A stretch of DNA of 64,000 nucleotides from Paenibacillus glycanilyticus (GTDB lineage: Bacteria > Bacillota > Bacilli > Paenibacillales > Paenibacillaceae). The stretch spans positions 310,001 through 374,000 of the forward strand of contig NZ_BSSQ01000001.1 of the NCBI RefSeq assembly GCF_030161375.1. The letters run 5' to 3'. The stretch's first letter is position 1. Each line of letters opens with the position of its first letter. The notes below the pieces were generated by a model. That model was not told where the DNA came from and did no database searches. It was given only the letters and a program-made list of their open reading frames with translations. This document shows, in pieces, positions 8,836 to 16,111 of this stretch. Made by a program: the position numbers and the translations under genes.

Positions 8836-8973
8836 AATGTTCTTCCGATCGCTGTTGTTCCCGGATTCCCTGATTGAATAGCCAGAGGTTGGAATCCGGA
8901 GAACAAAGGCGAACGCTTGAAAGCTTTCTGAAAGAAAGCTACTTCGGAAGCATATACTTTCTCCAGAATCATT
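8836..8973 (+). repeat. Dispersed structured element, copy R1, in the hemQ 3' region
   Basis: The element is bounded by AATGTTCT and AGAATCATT, an imperfect terminal helix. Inside, TTGTTCCCGGATTCC (8855-8869) pairs with GGAATCCGG-A-GAACAA (8891-8906), leaving a loop that contains CCAGAGGTT. A second helix AGCTTTCT/AGAAAGCT (8922-8940) is followed by ACTTCGGAAGCATA. It lies between the hemQ stop and its terminator, in the sense orientation. Related copies are at 27434-27542 and 27725-27864. Confidence 0.85.
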
Positions 8974-9017
8974 CAGCCTGCTCCATCCTCGCTTAACCTA
9001 TTTTTTTGGACCGTTTG

Positions 9018-9050
9018 CGCCACCGGATGATTCCGGTGGCGTTTTGTTTT
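9018..9050 (+). terminator. Rho-independent terminator for hemQ
   Basis: CGCCACCGGA (9018-9027) pairs perfectly with TCCGGTGGCG (9032-9041) around TGAT and is followed by TTTTGTTTT. It lies 220 nt after the hemQ stop, so the transcript includes repeat R1. Confidence 0.85.
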
Positions 9051-9063
9051 AGGGATAGAGGGC

Positions 9064-9248
9064 CTAACGAAACTACATCACGCTATTCGCTCGAGATTGG
9101 AGCTTATCGAGATCTAACGAAACTTGGTATCGCTATTTATTGGATTGATAGCCTCGTGATGGCAAAAATGGTCAAATAACGTTACGACGTTTCGTTATAT
9201 TTCAGAAATAGCTCTTTTACAGCTAATAGCGATACGACGTTTCGTTAG
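9064..9248. repeat. Four-copy array of a 24-bp unit, two forward then two reverse
   Basis: The unit reads CTAACGAAAC, four variable bases, TATCGCTATT. Copies lie at 9064-9087 and 9114-9137 on the plus strand and at 9175-9198 and 9225-9248 on the minus strand, so the region forms an imperfect long inverted repeat. The third copy begins ATAACG instead of CTAACG and has AACGTTATT at its end. The array occupies the interval between the hemQ terminator and the terminator of the opposing gene. No coding potential was seen. Confidence 0.8.
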
Positions 9249-9298
9249 ACCATGAAGAAGCAAGGACATAGGACGGGCGGGCAAACTTCATAAGCAAA

Positions 9299-9335
9299 CC
9301 AAAAAGGCCTTCGCCGTAGCGAAAGCCTTTTTGGT
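9299..9335 (-). terminator. Terminator of the ndh transcript
   Basis: AACCAAAAAGGC and GCCTTTTTGGTT arms enclose an inner TTCGC/GCGAA stem directly after the stop codon of the minus-strand gene. The flanking A and T runs make it potentially bidirectional. Confidence 0.85.
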
Positions 9336-9596
9336 TTAGTCTTCGTCTTCCTCGTCCAGGAGGCCGAGACGTTTTTGTTCGAGATAAAGCTCGGTTGCGC
9401 GGTCGCGCTCGCGGCCCTTTTCCTTCAAACGCTCGATGCCCGGCTGGATCAGAATGTCGACTTCCTTTTGAACAATATAGGATAAGTCATGCCGTTGCTG
9501 GGATTCCAGAAACGCTCCAACTTCCATTAATGCTTTGTAACGGTCTAATTCGTCTCGCTTCAAGAGTCCGACAACCTGCACGCTGGCGTGCCGCAT
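9336..9596 (-). CDS. Small acidic-tailed protein translationally coupled to ndh, unknown function
   Basis: The 86-residue protein (MRHASVQVVGLLKRDEL...) is predicted to be largely helical, with a charged central region (RLKEKGRERDRATELYLEQKR) and a DEEDED tail. No signal peptide, membrane segment or known motif is visible and I do not recognise the family. The ATG at 9596 overlaps the ndh stop codon (TAATG) and has AAAGGGAAG upstream, which decides the start; longer reading frame upstream would lie inside ndh. It shares the ndh terminator. An accessory role to NADH dehydrogenase is only a guess from coupling. Confidence 0.7.
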   Translation of the reverse strand: MRHASVQVVGLLKRDELDRYKALMEVGAFLESQQRHDLSYIVQKEVDILIQPGIERLKEKGRERDRATELYLEQKRLGLLDEEDED

Positions 9597-10789
9597 TAGA
9601 AGAACTTCCCTTTGCGAAGCACAAGCGGAATTCCGCCAATAATGAACAAATAGCGCAGATCGATCAGCTTTTTCAGCCAAGCCGCTGTACGGCCCGTGTA
9701 TTTCTTGCCGAATGCGATACCGATCGCTTCGCCTTTGCCAAGCGATGCAACCGTACCTTTGTTGCTGAATACGAAACCTTTCAACGGCTGATTGCGGATC
9801 GAAGCAATCAGATTATGCGCGCAGACAACACCTTGCTGCATCGCGATTTGCGCGGTTGGTGGGTAAGGACGTCCTTCTTCGTTAAACATCAGGGAATTGT
9901 CGCCAACGATATAGATGTTCTCATGGCCGGGAGCGCGCAGGTTGTCATCAACTTTCACGCGTCCGCGCATGGTTTCGAAGCCGGCATCTTCAATCAGGCG
10001 GTTGCCGCGGATACCGCCGGTCCAAATAACCGTCTGCGATTTGATTTCTTCGCCTTCGCCAACAACGACGCCATCAGGCGTGCATTCTTTGATTGCCGTG
10101 CCGATGCGGAACGTAACGCCTTTTTTCGTTAATACGTTCATGCCGTATTCCACAAGCTCAGGGTCAAAGCCAGGAAGCGCGGTTGGTGCCGCTTCGATAT
10201 TATAAATTTTCACAAGTGCCGGATCTACGTCGAACTGTTTGCACAGTTCAGGAATACGATCGGACAACTCGCCTACAAATTCGATACCGGTAAAGCCTGC
10301 GCCGCCGACGATAAAAGTAAGGTAGTCCGTGCGATGCGGTTCCCGCTTGAACCGAGCGAATTGATATTCAATATGCTCGCGGATCAGACGGACCGAGTTG
10401 ATGCTGCGGATGTTCATCGCGTATTCGCCAAGTCCCGGAATACCGAAGGTTTCAGGCTCGCCGCCTAGGCCAATAACCAGATAATCGTACGACAGCGTTC
10501 CATCCTCAAGAATAACCTTTTTGTCCTGCGGGCGAATTTGTACGACCGTTGATTTAACAAAGTCGATCTTGAATTCGTCGATCAGCTTCGAGATGCTGAC
10601 GCGCGCGTTCTCGGGATTATCCGTGCCAGCGGCAGGCATATGCAAATGCGTTGTAATATAGTGGTAGTCGTGCTTATTTACAAGTGTGACGTCAGCTTCG
10701 TTATAATTAAGTTCCTTTTGCAACCGCAGCGCAGTAAGCACGCCGCCGTAGCCAGCTCCTAAGATGACAATTTTGGGTATGTTGCTCAT
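9596..10789 (-). CDS. ndh: Type II NADH:quinone oxidoreductase (Ndh/YumB-like)
   Basis: The 397-residue flavoprotein transfers electrons from NADH to menaquinone at the membrane surface without proton pumping. The N-terminal FAD-binding motif GAGYGG (about residues 11-16) and a second dinucleotide fold (IVGGAGFTGIEFVGEL) are present, as is the C-terminal FAD contact region (YIVGDNSLMF, PTAQIAMQQG). The C-terminal helix is amphipathic and basic, fitting peripheral membrane binding. I start at the ATG at 10789 (MSNIPKIVILGAGYGG); an in-frame ATG at 10852 lacks an SD and would overlap the Rex operator. Similar to B. subtilis YumB, next to yumC and yuiB. Confidence 0.92.
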   Translation of the reverse strand: MSNIPKIVILGAGYGGVLTALRLQKELNYNEADVTLVNKHDYHYITTHLHMPAAGTDNPENARVSISKLIDEFKIDFVKSTVVQIRPQDKKVILEDGTLSYDYLVIGLGGEPETFGIPGLGEYAMNIRSINSVRLIREHIEYQFARFKREPHRTDYLTFIVGGAGFTGIEFVGELSDRIPELCKQFDVDPALVKIYNIEAAPTALPGFDPELVEYGMNVLTKKGVTFRIGTAIKECTPDGVVVGEGEEIKSQTVIWTGGIRGNRLIEDAGFETMRGRVKVDDNLRAPGHENIYIVGDNSLMFNEEGRPYPPTAQIAMQQGVVCAHNLIASIRNQPLKGFVFSNKGTVASLGKGEAIGIAFGKKYTGRTAAWLKKLIDLRYLFIIGGIPLVLRKGKFF

Positions 10790-10834
10790 CGTATGATCCC
10801 ATCCATTCCTTAGCTTGTTTATGTGTCTTTTTGT

Positions 10835-10852
10835 TTGTGAAAAATTACACAA
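10835..10852. promoter_or_regulatory. Rex-type operator in the ndh leader
   Basis: TTGTGAAAAATTACACAA matches the Rex consensus TTGTGAA-N4-TTCACAA at 13 of 14 fixed positions. It lies 46 bp before the ndh ATG and just downstream of a possible minus-strand promoter (ATGACA, 18 bp, TATAGA at about 10866-10895), where a bound repressor would block transcription. Rex controls ndh in B. subtilis by sensing NADH/NAD+. Confidence 0.8.
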
Positions 10853-11146
10853 TCCGTGCTGGATCTATATTTCTAACCAGCGAATTGTGTCATTTTTTTG
10901 GTTCCTTTTATCGCTCCGATTATGCGCCTTGCTTCGTGCTTGTTCAGCCGTTTATCTACTCTGTAGACTGAATCAAATCAGGCGCCATACATACAATACA
11001 TCAGAAATATTACATAGTTTTTACTTAAACTTCAAGAGTAAAAATATACGAAAAACTTTAGAACAGCATACAAATTCATATTTCCTTCTTGGAAACGGCA
11101 GGCATATAATAGGAAGCAGATCATCAATTTATTGGAGGTGCCATCC

Positions 11147-12148
11147 ATGTCATCCGTTCAAAAGCCAGATAACCTTGTAGATCTTATTATTATCGGCGGT
11201 GGGCCTGCCGGCCTGTTTGCAGCCTTTTACGGCGGAATGCGCCAAGCATCCGTCAAAATCATTGAGAGCATGCCGCAGCTAGGCGGACAATTAGCCGCAC
11301 TTTATCCGGAGAAGTACATATATGACGTGGCCGGATTTCCAAAAGTTACAGCTCAAGAGCTTGTTGATCGTCTAATCGAACAAATCGGCTTGTTCCAGCC
11401 GGAAGTTCTGCTCGAAGAAAAAGTAGTTGAAGTGAACAAGCAAGGCGAACGTTTATTTGAAGTCATTACCAATAAATCCGTCCATTATGCACAAGCCGTT
11501 ATTATTACGGCTGGCGTCGGCGCTTTCGAGCCCCGCAAGCTGGAGCTTCCCGAAGCCGTGCAATACGAGAAAAGCAACCTGCATTATTTTGTAGGCGATT
11601 TGAACCGCTTTACTGGCCAGAAGGTACTCCTTACCGGCGGAGGCGACTCTGCCGTCGACTGGGCGCTTATGCTTGAGCCCATTGCCGAAAGCGTCGCCCT
11701 GGTCCATCGCCGTGATAAGTTCCGCGCCCATGAGCATAGCGTAGACAATCTGATGAGCTCCAGAGTAAATGTGCTGACTCCCAAGGAGATCACCTCGCTT
11801 CACGGCGACGGCCGGATCAGCCGCGTAACCCTAACCGATACCAAAACCAAGGAACAAACCGAGATGGACGTAGACGCGGTTATCGTCAACTACGGCTTTG
11901 TCTCTTCGCTTGGGCCAATCGCCGAATGGGGTATCGAGATCCAAGGCGGCTCCATTGTGGTGGATACGCGGATGGAGACCAATGTCAGCGGCATCTTTGC
12001 AGCCGGTGACATTACGACTTATCCCGGCAAGCTTAAGCTGATTGCCGTTGGATTCGGTGAAGCGCCAACCGCCGTCAACAATGCTAAAGTCTACATCGAT
12101 CCGGAAGCGAAACTCTCTCCGGGGCACAGCAGCAACTTGAAGCTGTAG
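11147..12148 (+). CDS. yumC: Ferredoxin/flavodoxin--NADP+ reductase, thioredoxin-reductase-like (YumC type)
   Basis: The 333-residue FAD enzyme exchanges electrons between NADPH and ferredoxin or flavodoxin. It has an FAD motif ([16 protein letters not shown]), an NADP motif ([15 protein letters not shown], then [11 protein letters not shown]) and the C-terminal FAD block ([32 protein letters not shown]). The CxxC redox pair of thioredoxin reductase is absent, as expected for YumC-type enzymes. The ATG at 11147 is preceded by TTGGAGGTG with 6-nt spacing; an upstream ATG at 11132 is inside that SD. A TATAAT box at 11105-11110 may belong to its promoter. It is divergent from ndh. Confidence 0.92.
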   Translation: MSSVQKPDNLVDLIIIGGGPAGLFAAFYGGMRQASVKIIESMPQLGGQLAALYPEKYIYDVAGFPKVTAQELVDRLIEQIGLFQPEVLLEEKVVEVNKQGERLFEVITNKSVHYAQAVIITAGVGAFEPRKLELPEAVQYEKSNLHYFVGDLNRFTGQKVLLTGGGDSAVDWALMLEPIAESVALVHRRDKFRAHEHSVDNLMSSRVNVLTPKEITSLHGDGRISRVTLTDTKTKEQTEMDVDAVIVNYGFVSSLGPIAEWGIEIQGGSIVVDTRMETNVSGIFAAGDITTYPGKLKLIAVGFGEAPTAVNNAKVYIDPEAKLSPGHSSNLKL

Positions 12149-12182
12149 GTTATATCGAAAACTTATAATAAACAAAAATGAC

Positions 12183-12251
12183 AAGGGTATCCTAACATTG
12201 GCGATTCATTCAAGTGCAAGACATCTGCACAAAGCCAAGGAGGATACCCTT
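12183..12251 (+). promoter_or_regulatory. Inverted repeat able to cover the SD of the zinc-ribbon gene
   Basis: AAGGGTATCCT (12183-12193) is the exact reverse complement of AGGATACCCTT (12241-12251), 11 bp with a 47-nt loop. The right arm begins within the AAGGAGG SD (12237-12243) and runs up to the ATG at 12252, so pairing would mask the ribosome binding site. Confidence 0.6.
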
Positions 12252-12494
12252 ATGTTTTGTCCTGTATGCAATGGCATGCAGCCGCTGAATGCAGCTTGCG
12301 CCAATTGTGGTCAAACGATGGAAGATTGGGGCCGAATGACGGATTGGATTGGTCCTTATGCACCTTACGTGCCACTAGAGACAGAAATGACAACATGGAA
12401 TCAATCGGCCGATGATAATAACTGCACGCATATTGTATACTGCTCGTCCTGCGAACGGACGATTGAGGCTGCCGTATCGACAACGGGATTCTAA
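12252..12494 (+). CDS. Small zinc-ribbon protein, unknown function
   Basis: The 80-residue protein carries two N-terminal CxxC pairs (FCPVCNG and ACANCGQ) and a third C-terminal pair (YCSSCE), so it probably binds one or two zinc ions. No other domain is visible. The ATG at 12252 has AAGGAGG 8 nt upstream. An in-frame TTG at 12198 would lie inside the inverted repeat that spans the SD and lacks its own SD. Its stop codon overlaps the end of the convergent sda gene by three bases. The position near ndh/yumC recalls B. subtilis yuiA, also a small Cys-rich protein, but the similarity is not strong enough to name it. Confidence 0.75.
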   Translation: MFCPVCNGMQPLNAACANCGQTMEDWGRMTDWIGPYAPYVPLETEMTTWNQSADDNNCTHIVYCSSCERTIEAAVSTTGF

Positions 12495-12634
12495 GCGATG
12501 TTGGATCCTGCAGCCTTGTTTAATTGCCTGCGCTTCATCTCAACAAGCAACATCCGGATGAAATCATCTTCTAGCTTGTACAGAATAGCAGCAAGGTAGG
12601 TGTCTTCCAGCAGCTCGTCTGACAGTAGCTCCAT
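12491..12634 (-). CDS. sda: Sporulation inhibitor Sda
   Basis: The 47-residue protein starts MELLSDELLEDTYLAAILYK and continues DDFIRMLLVEMKRRQL. This matches the Sda family (LSDELL..SY, DFI, KRR), a helical-hairpin inhibitor of sporulation histidine kinases such as KinA that blocks Spo0A phosphorylation when replication is perturbed. The ATG at 12634 follows AAGGAAG; upstream extension has no SD. The region 80-180 bp upstream contains several DnaA boxes, in line with DnaA control of sda in B. subtilis. Confidence 0.88.
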   Translation of the reverse strand: MELLSDELLEDTYLAAILYKLEDDFIRMLLVEMKRRQLNKAAGSNIA

Positions 12635-12716
12635 TAGTGGACACTTCCTTTCTTCCTTTAGTTTCCTAAGCTGATCCCATCGTAACATGCACAAAACCCA
12701 GCAACAATGGCCTCGC

Positions 12717-12816
12717 TTATGCACACGCCCTTGTGGACAGTCTGTGTATGAGATGTGAATATAAGTCGAAAAATGAGGATTTAACACAGTGGATCATGTG
12801 GATACAATTATACACA
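12717..12816. promoter_or_regulatory. Cluster of DnaA boxes upstream of sda
   Basis: Two plus-strand 9-mers match TTATNCACA: TTATGCACA (12717-12725) and TTATACACA (12808-12816). Near matches (8 of 9) are TCATACACA (minus, 12743-12751), GTATCCACA (minus, 12797-12805) and TTTAACACA (plus, 12780-12788). They lie in the 349-bp gap between sda and the next gene. The remainder (12817-12925) is AT-rich with no recognised feature. Confidence 0.65.
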
Positions 12817-12925
12817 GCCTATTTTTTCCAAAAGTTGATAAAAAACTTTAATCGATTTTTCTTGACCCATTAATGGAATATATTGAAAATCGGTTCATAA
12901 ACATGTAGGTTCAAACTGAAAAAAA

Positions 12926-12950
12926 ATAAAACCCTCGCGGGTTTTTAGCC
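12926..12950 (-). terminator. Terminator after the YheC/D-like gene
   Basis: On the minus strand AAAACCC and GGGTTTT arms around GCGA are followed by ATTTTTTTTC. Confidence 0.75.
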
Positions 12951-12983
12951 TTTTTTATTCGAGTTATTGCGGCTTATTGTAGC

Positions 12984-13655
12984 TTACTGAGGTCTCGTGT
13001 TGACCTCGAAGATCCATATCTTTCCGCTCGTATCTATGCCATAATCAAACCCCAGTTGAGTTACCCCCGGAAACCTGCTCTCCAGCATTCTGGTGGATTC
13101 AACGGTCAAATCGCGCATTTGCTGCTTTTTCGCTTCAACCAGGGATGGAGACAATGATCTGCGTATGCCTTCCGCTGCCGTTACCATTGTACCGCCTTGG
13201 GATAAATTTGTGACGAATAGACCCGGTTTGGCAATCCTCCCAACCATGGAACGATATTCCCAACCCGCTTCCGTCTTTACGTACTTCACCCGGTAATCGA
13301 TTGGACGTCCGCCAACTTTAGCCAGACGAATGCCTTTCTGAATGAGGTAAGGACGATTTTTTCGTTTCTTGTCGAGCGAAGATTTCAAAGCTTCAAAGCT
13401 TGAAAAAGCGAGTGTTGCCGTTTGCGAGGTGTAGCTGAAGCCGGTGTTTGTCTTCCATACCTTGATGACGCCATGCCCTCCCGTCCCTACGACCGGTTTG
13501 ATGACAACCATTTGATGCTTGGCCAACATGCTTTTTAAGTTAACGGCATTGTAGCGCTTTGTTGGAGGGATATGTGGAGCAAGTGCAGGGCTTGCAAGCA
13601 ATGCCGCTTGTTTCACCCATTTGTCTGGGACAGGCCGTCCGAGTTGATCCTCCAT
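12984..13655 (-). CDS. YheC/YheD-like ATP-grasp protein, endospore coat-associated
   Basis: The 223-residue protein belongs to the YheC/YheD group, ATP-grasp-fold proteins associated with the spore coat in Bacillus; the substrate is unknown. Visible ATP-grasp features are VVIKPVVGTGGHGVIKV (about residues 50-66), the PIDYRVKYV segment, and the C-terminal metal-site stretch QLGFDYGIDTSGKIWIFEVNTRPQ. It is shorter than typical YheC/D (about 360-450 residues) and consists essentially of the ATP-grasp half. AAAGGAGATTG precedes the ATG. Confidence 0.75.
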   Translation of the reverse strand: MEDQLGRPVPDKWVKQAALLASPALAPHIPPTKRYNAVNLKSMLAKHQMVVIKPVVGTGGHGVIKVWKTNTGFSYTSQTATLAFSSFEALKSSLDKKRKNRPYLIQKGIRLAKVGGRPIDYRVKYVKTEAGWEYRSMVGRIAKPGLFVTNLSQGGTMVTAAEGIRRSLSPSLVEAKKQQMRDLTVESTRMLESRFPGVTQLGFDYGIDTSGKIWIFEVNTRPQ

Positions 13656-13730
13656 GCTATCAATCTCCTTTTTATTAATAGCTTATGTCGCAATCTCGGT
13701 TGTCTCTTGGATGATTGTCCGAACAGGCAA

Positions 13731-13762
13731 AGAGCCCGGTTCCCAAGGAACCGAGCCCAATG
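13731..13762 (-). terminator. Probable terminator of topB
   Basis: GGGCTCGGTTCC and GGAACCGGGCTC arms with a short loop follow the topB stop on the minus strand; the T-tract is short (CTTTGCC). Confidence 0.55.
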
Positions 13763-13767
13763 ATCAA

Positions 13768-15927
13768 TTACTCGTCATTTTGTTTGTTCATGGCGGCTTT
13801 TAACGCATCCGCAAGACTATTGGACAACGACACGTTATCGCTGTACTGCTCAATCATCTTCTTCTGCTGATGTTTGTTCACCCTGCCGCCTTGTTTATCG
13901 CCAAGCATCTCGATGACGTTGCATGGCCGGCATTGCGCATATTTGCCTGCTTTGCCATCATGAATCTCCATCTTCTTATGGCATTGCGGGCAACGCTTAT
14001 TGGAGAGCGCCGGTTCAGCCTGGCGGCGGTAGCTGCATTCCCGGTCCGAGCAGACCAGCGACTTCCCTCGTTTGCCCTTCACTTCCATCAGCAGCTTTCC
14101 GCATTCCGGACACCGCGAGTGAGTTAAGTTATGAGGTTTATACTCCTTGGTCTCATTCTTAACGGCGGTAACCCATTTACTCGCTTGTTCGCGGATCCCC
14201 GCCATGAATTGCTTGGCGTCTCCTTTGCCAAGGGCAATAAGTTCGAGCTCCCGCTCCCACTTGGCCGTCAGCTCCGGACTCCGCAGTTCATCCACGACAA
14301 GCTCGATCAACTGCTTGCCTTTGGCTGTAGGGGTAAGACGATTTTGCGTGCGGTCGATCGTTTCGGTGGAGAGCAGCTTTTCGATTATATCAGCCCGGGT
14401 AGCCGGCGTTCCCAGCCCGTGCTTTTCCATCTTCGAGAGCAAGGAAGCTTCCGTATAACGGGCGGGAGGCAACGTACGGAGCTCCTTCAAACGGCTTTGC
14501 TTCACCGGTACGGCCTGTCCCTGCACGAGGGCCGGGAGCAGCTGATCCGGCGCGTTATTCTCCGAGCTTTGGCCGCCTTCCTCTTCCTCGTCATCCTCCG
14601 CCGACGTTCTCGAGTCGCCGCCGCCGTAAAGCTCTTTCCAGCCGATCTCCTTCTGGACTTTGCCTTTGGCATACAGCTTATCTTCGCCTACAGTCAGAAC
14701 GACGCTTGTCTCATCATACGTATACGGCGGATAAAACAACGCTATAAAACGGCGCACGATCAAATCGTACAGCTTGCGCTCGTCGTTGCTCAAAGCCGAT
14801 AAATTCACATACTCGTCCGTCGGAATAATGGCATGATGGTCGCTGACCTTGCTGTCGTCCACGAACCGTTTCGTAACGGTCAACTGGCCGCGAAGCAGCT
14901 TGCGGGCTAGAGGGGCATAAGGTCCAACCGCAACGCTCTCCAGACGCCCCTTCAGCGTAGGCACGATATCGCTCGACAAATAACGCGAATCGGTACGCGG
15001 ATACGTGACAAGCTTATGTTGCTCATACAGCTTTTGCAGCACGTTAGACGTCATTTTGGCCGAGAAGCCAAGTCGCTTGTTCGCTTCCCGCTGCAGCTCG
15101 GTCAAATCAAAGGCCTGCGGATGCGGTTCGGATTTCTGAGTCGTTCGAAGTTTGTCGACTTTGGCGTTTTTCCCTTGCAGCCGAACCGCTACGGCTTCAG
15201 CCTCGCTTCTATCCCACAATCTGCCGTCATGCGAATCATTCTGTCTCCATAACCCCTGGAAAGCCCCGAAGTCTGCCGTAACGTTCCAATAAGGCTGGGT
15301 CTGGAACTGATTAATTTCCTTCTCGCGATCGATAAGCGCGCCAAGGGTTGGCGTCTGCACGCGTCCGGCAGCAAGCTGGGCATTGTATTTCACCGTAAGC
15401 GCGCGAGTCACGTTCAGGCCTACCAGCCAGTCCGCTTCCGCGCGGCATACCGCCGAAGCGTACAAATTATTGTATTGCTGGCCTGGCTTAAGCGCCTTGA
15501 AGCCGTCCTTGATCGCTTTGTCCGTCTGGGACGAGATCCACAGGCGCTTGAACGGCTTGCGCCAATGGACAAGCTCCATAATCCATCTGGCTACAAGTTC
15601 CCCTTCGCGCCCGGCATCGGTTGCAATGATAAGCTCGCCAATATCCGAACGCTTGCACAGCTGGGCAACCGCTTTATATTGATGCGAAGTTTCGCGCATG
15701 ACCTTCAGGTTCATCTTATTCGGAAGCAGAGGCAGGTCCTCTAGGTTCCAGGTTTTATATTTCGCATCATAATCCTCGGGCTCGGCAAGCGTGACCAGAT
15801 GCCCCAGCGCCCAGGTGACCACATAGTCCTGACCTTCGATATAGCTTTTATGTTTGCTGCTGCAGCCAAGAACGCGCGCAATTTCTTTGGCTACGCTTGG
15901 CTTTTCCGCTAGCACTAATGACTTCAT
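13768..15927 (-). CDS. topB: DNA topoisomerase III (type IA)
   Basis: The 719-residue enzyme decatenates and relaxes DNA by transient single-strand cleavage. The N-terminal Toprim domain has AEKPSVAKEIA and the acidic motif ATDAGREGELVARWI. The catalytic Tyr lies in KLVTYPRTDSRYLS. Two Cys4 zinc ribbons follow the cleavage core (CPECGK...CSDREC and CPQCHK...CRPCN). I chose the ATG at 15927 (MKSLVLAEKPSVAKE), with GAGAGAGGG upstream, over the in-frame ATG at 15951. Length and domain order match B. subtilis TopB. Confidence 0.95.
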   Translation of the reverse strand: MKSLVLAEKPSVAKEIARVLGCSSKHKSYIEGQDYVVTWALGHLVTLAEPEDYDAKYKTWNLEDLPLLPNKMNLKVMRETSHQYKAVAQLCKRSDIGELIIATDAGREGELVARWIMELVHWRKPFKRLWISSQTDKAIKDGFKALKPGQQYNNLYASAVCRAEADWLVGLNVTRALTVKYNAQLAAGRVQTPTLGALIDREKEINQFQTQPYWNVTADFGAFQGLWRQNDSHDGRLWDRSEAEAVAVRLQGKNAKVDKLRTTQKSEPHPQAFDLTELQREANKRLGFSAKMTSNVLQKLYEQHKLVTYPRTDSRYLSSDIVPTLKGRLESVAVGPYAPLARKLLRGQLTVTKRFVDDSKVSDHHAIIPTDEYVNLSALSNDERKLYDLIVRRFIALFYPPYTYDETSVVLTVGEDKLYAKGKVQKEIGWKELYGGGDSRTSAEDDEEEEGGQSSENNAPDQLLPALVQGQAVPVKQSRLKELRTLPPARYTEASLLSKMEKHGLGTPATRADIIEKLLSTETIDRTQNRLTPTAKGKQLIELVVDELRSPELTAKWERELELIALGKGDAKQFMAGIREQASKWVTAVKNETKEYKPHNLTHSRCPECGKLLMEVKGKRGKSLVCSDRECSYRRQAEPALSNKRCPQCHKKMEIHDGKAGKYAQCRPCNVIEMLGDKQGGRVNKHQQKKMIEQYSDNVSLSNSLADALKAAMNKQNDE

Positions 15928-16111
15928 TCTTATATCCCTCTCTCCATACAAGCAAATTGCCGTAAATTCTTGTACAAGTATACTAGAAAACCGGTAACGA
16001 AACCAATGCCAGCCCGTTAAACCCGCATCATTTTACCCGGCAATTGCGCTTGTGATATAGTTAGTTTCACAAGTGAACTCAACCTATATATGGAAGCAAG
16101 GTGTTGGCCAA

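Noticed and set aside
16062..16078. Palindrome TTCACAAGTGAA as a Rex site before the metallophosphoesterase gene
   Set aside because: The half-sites are in the opposite order and spacing to the Rex consensus.
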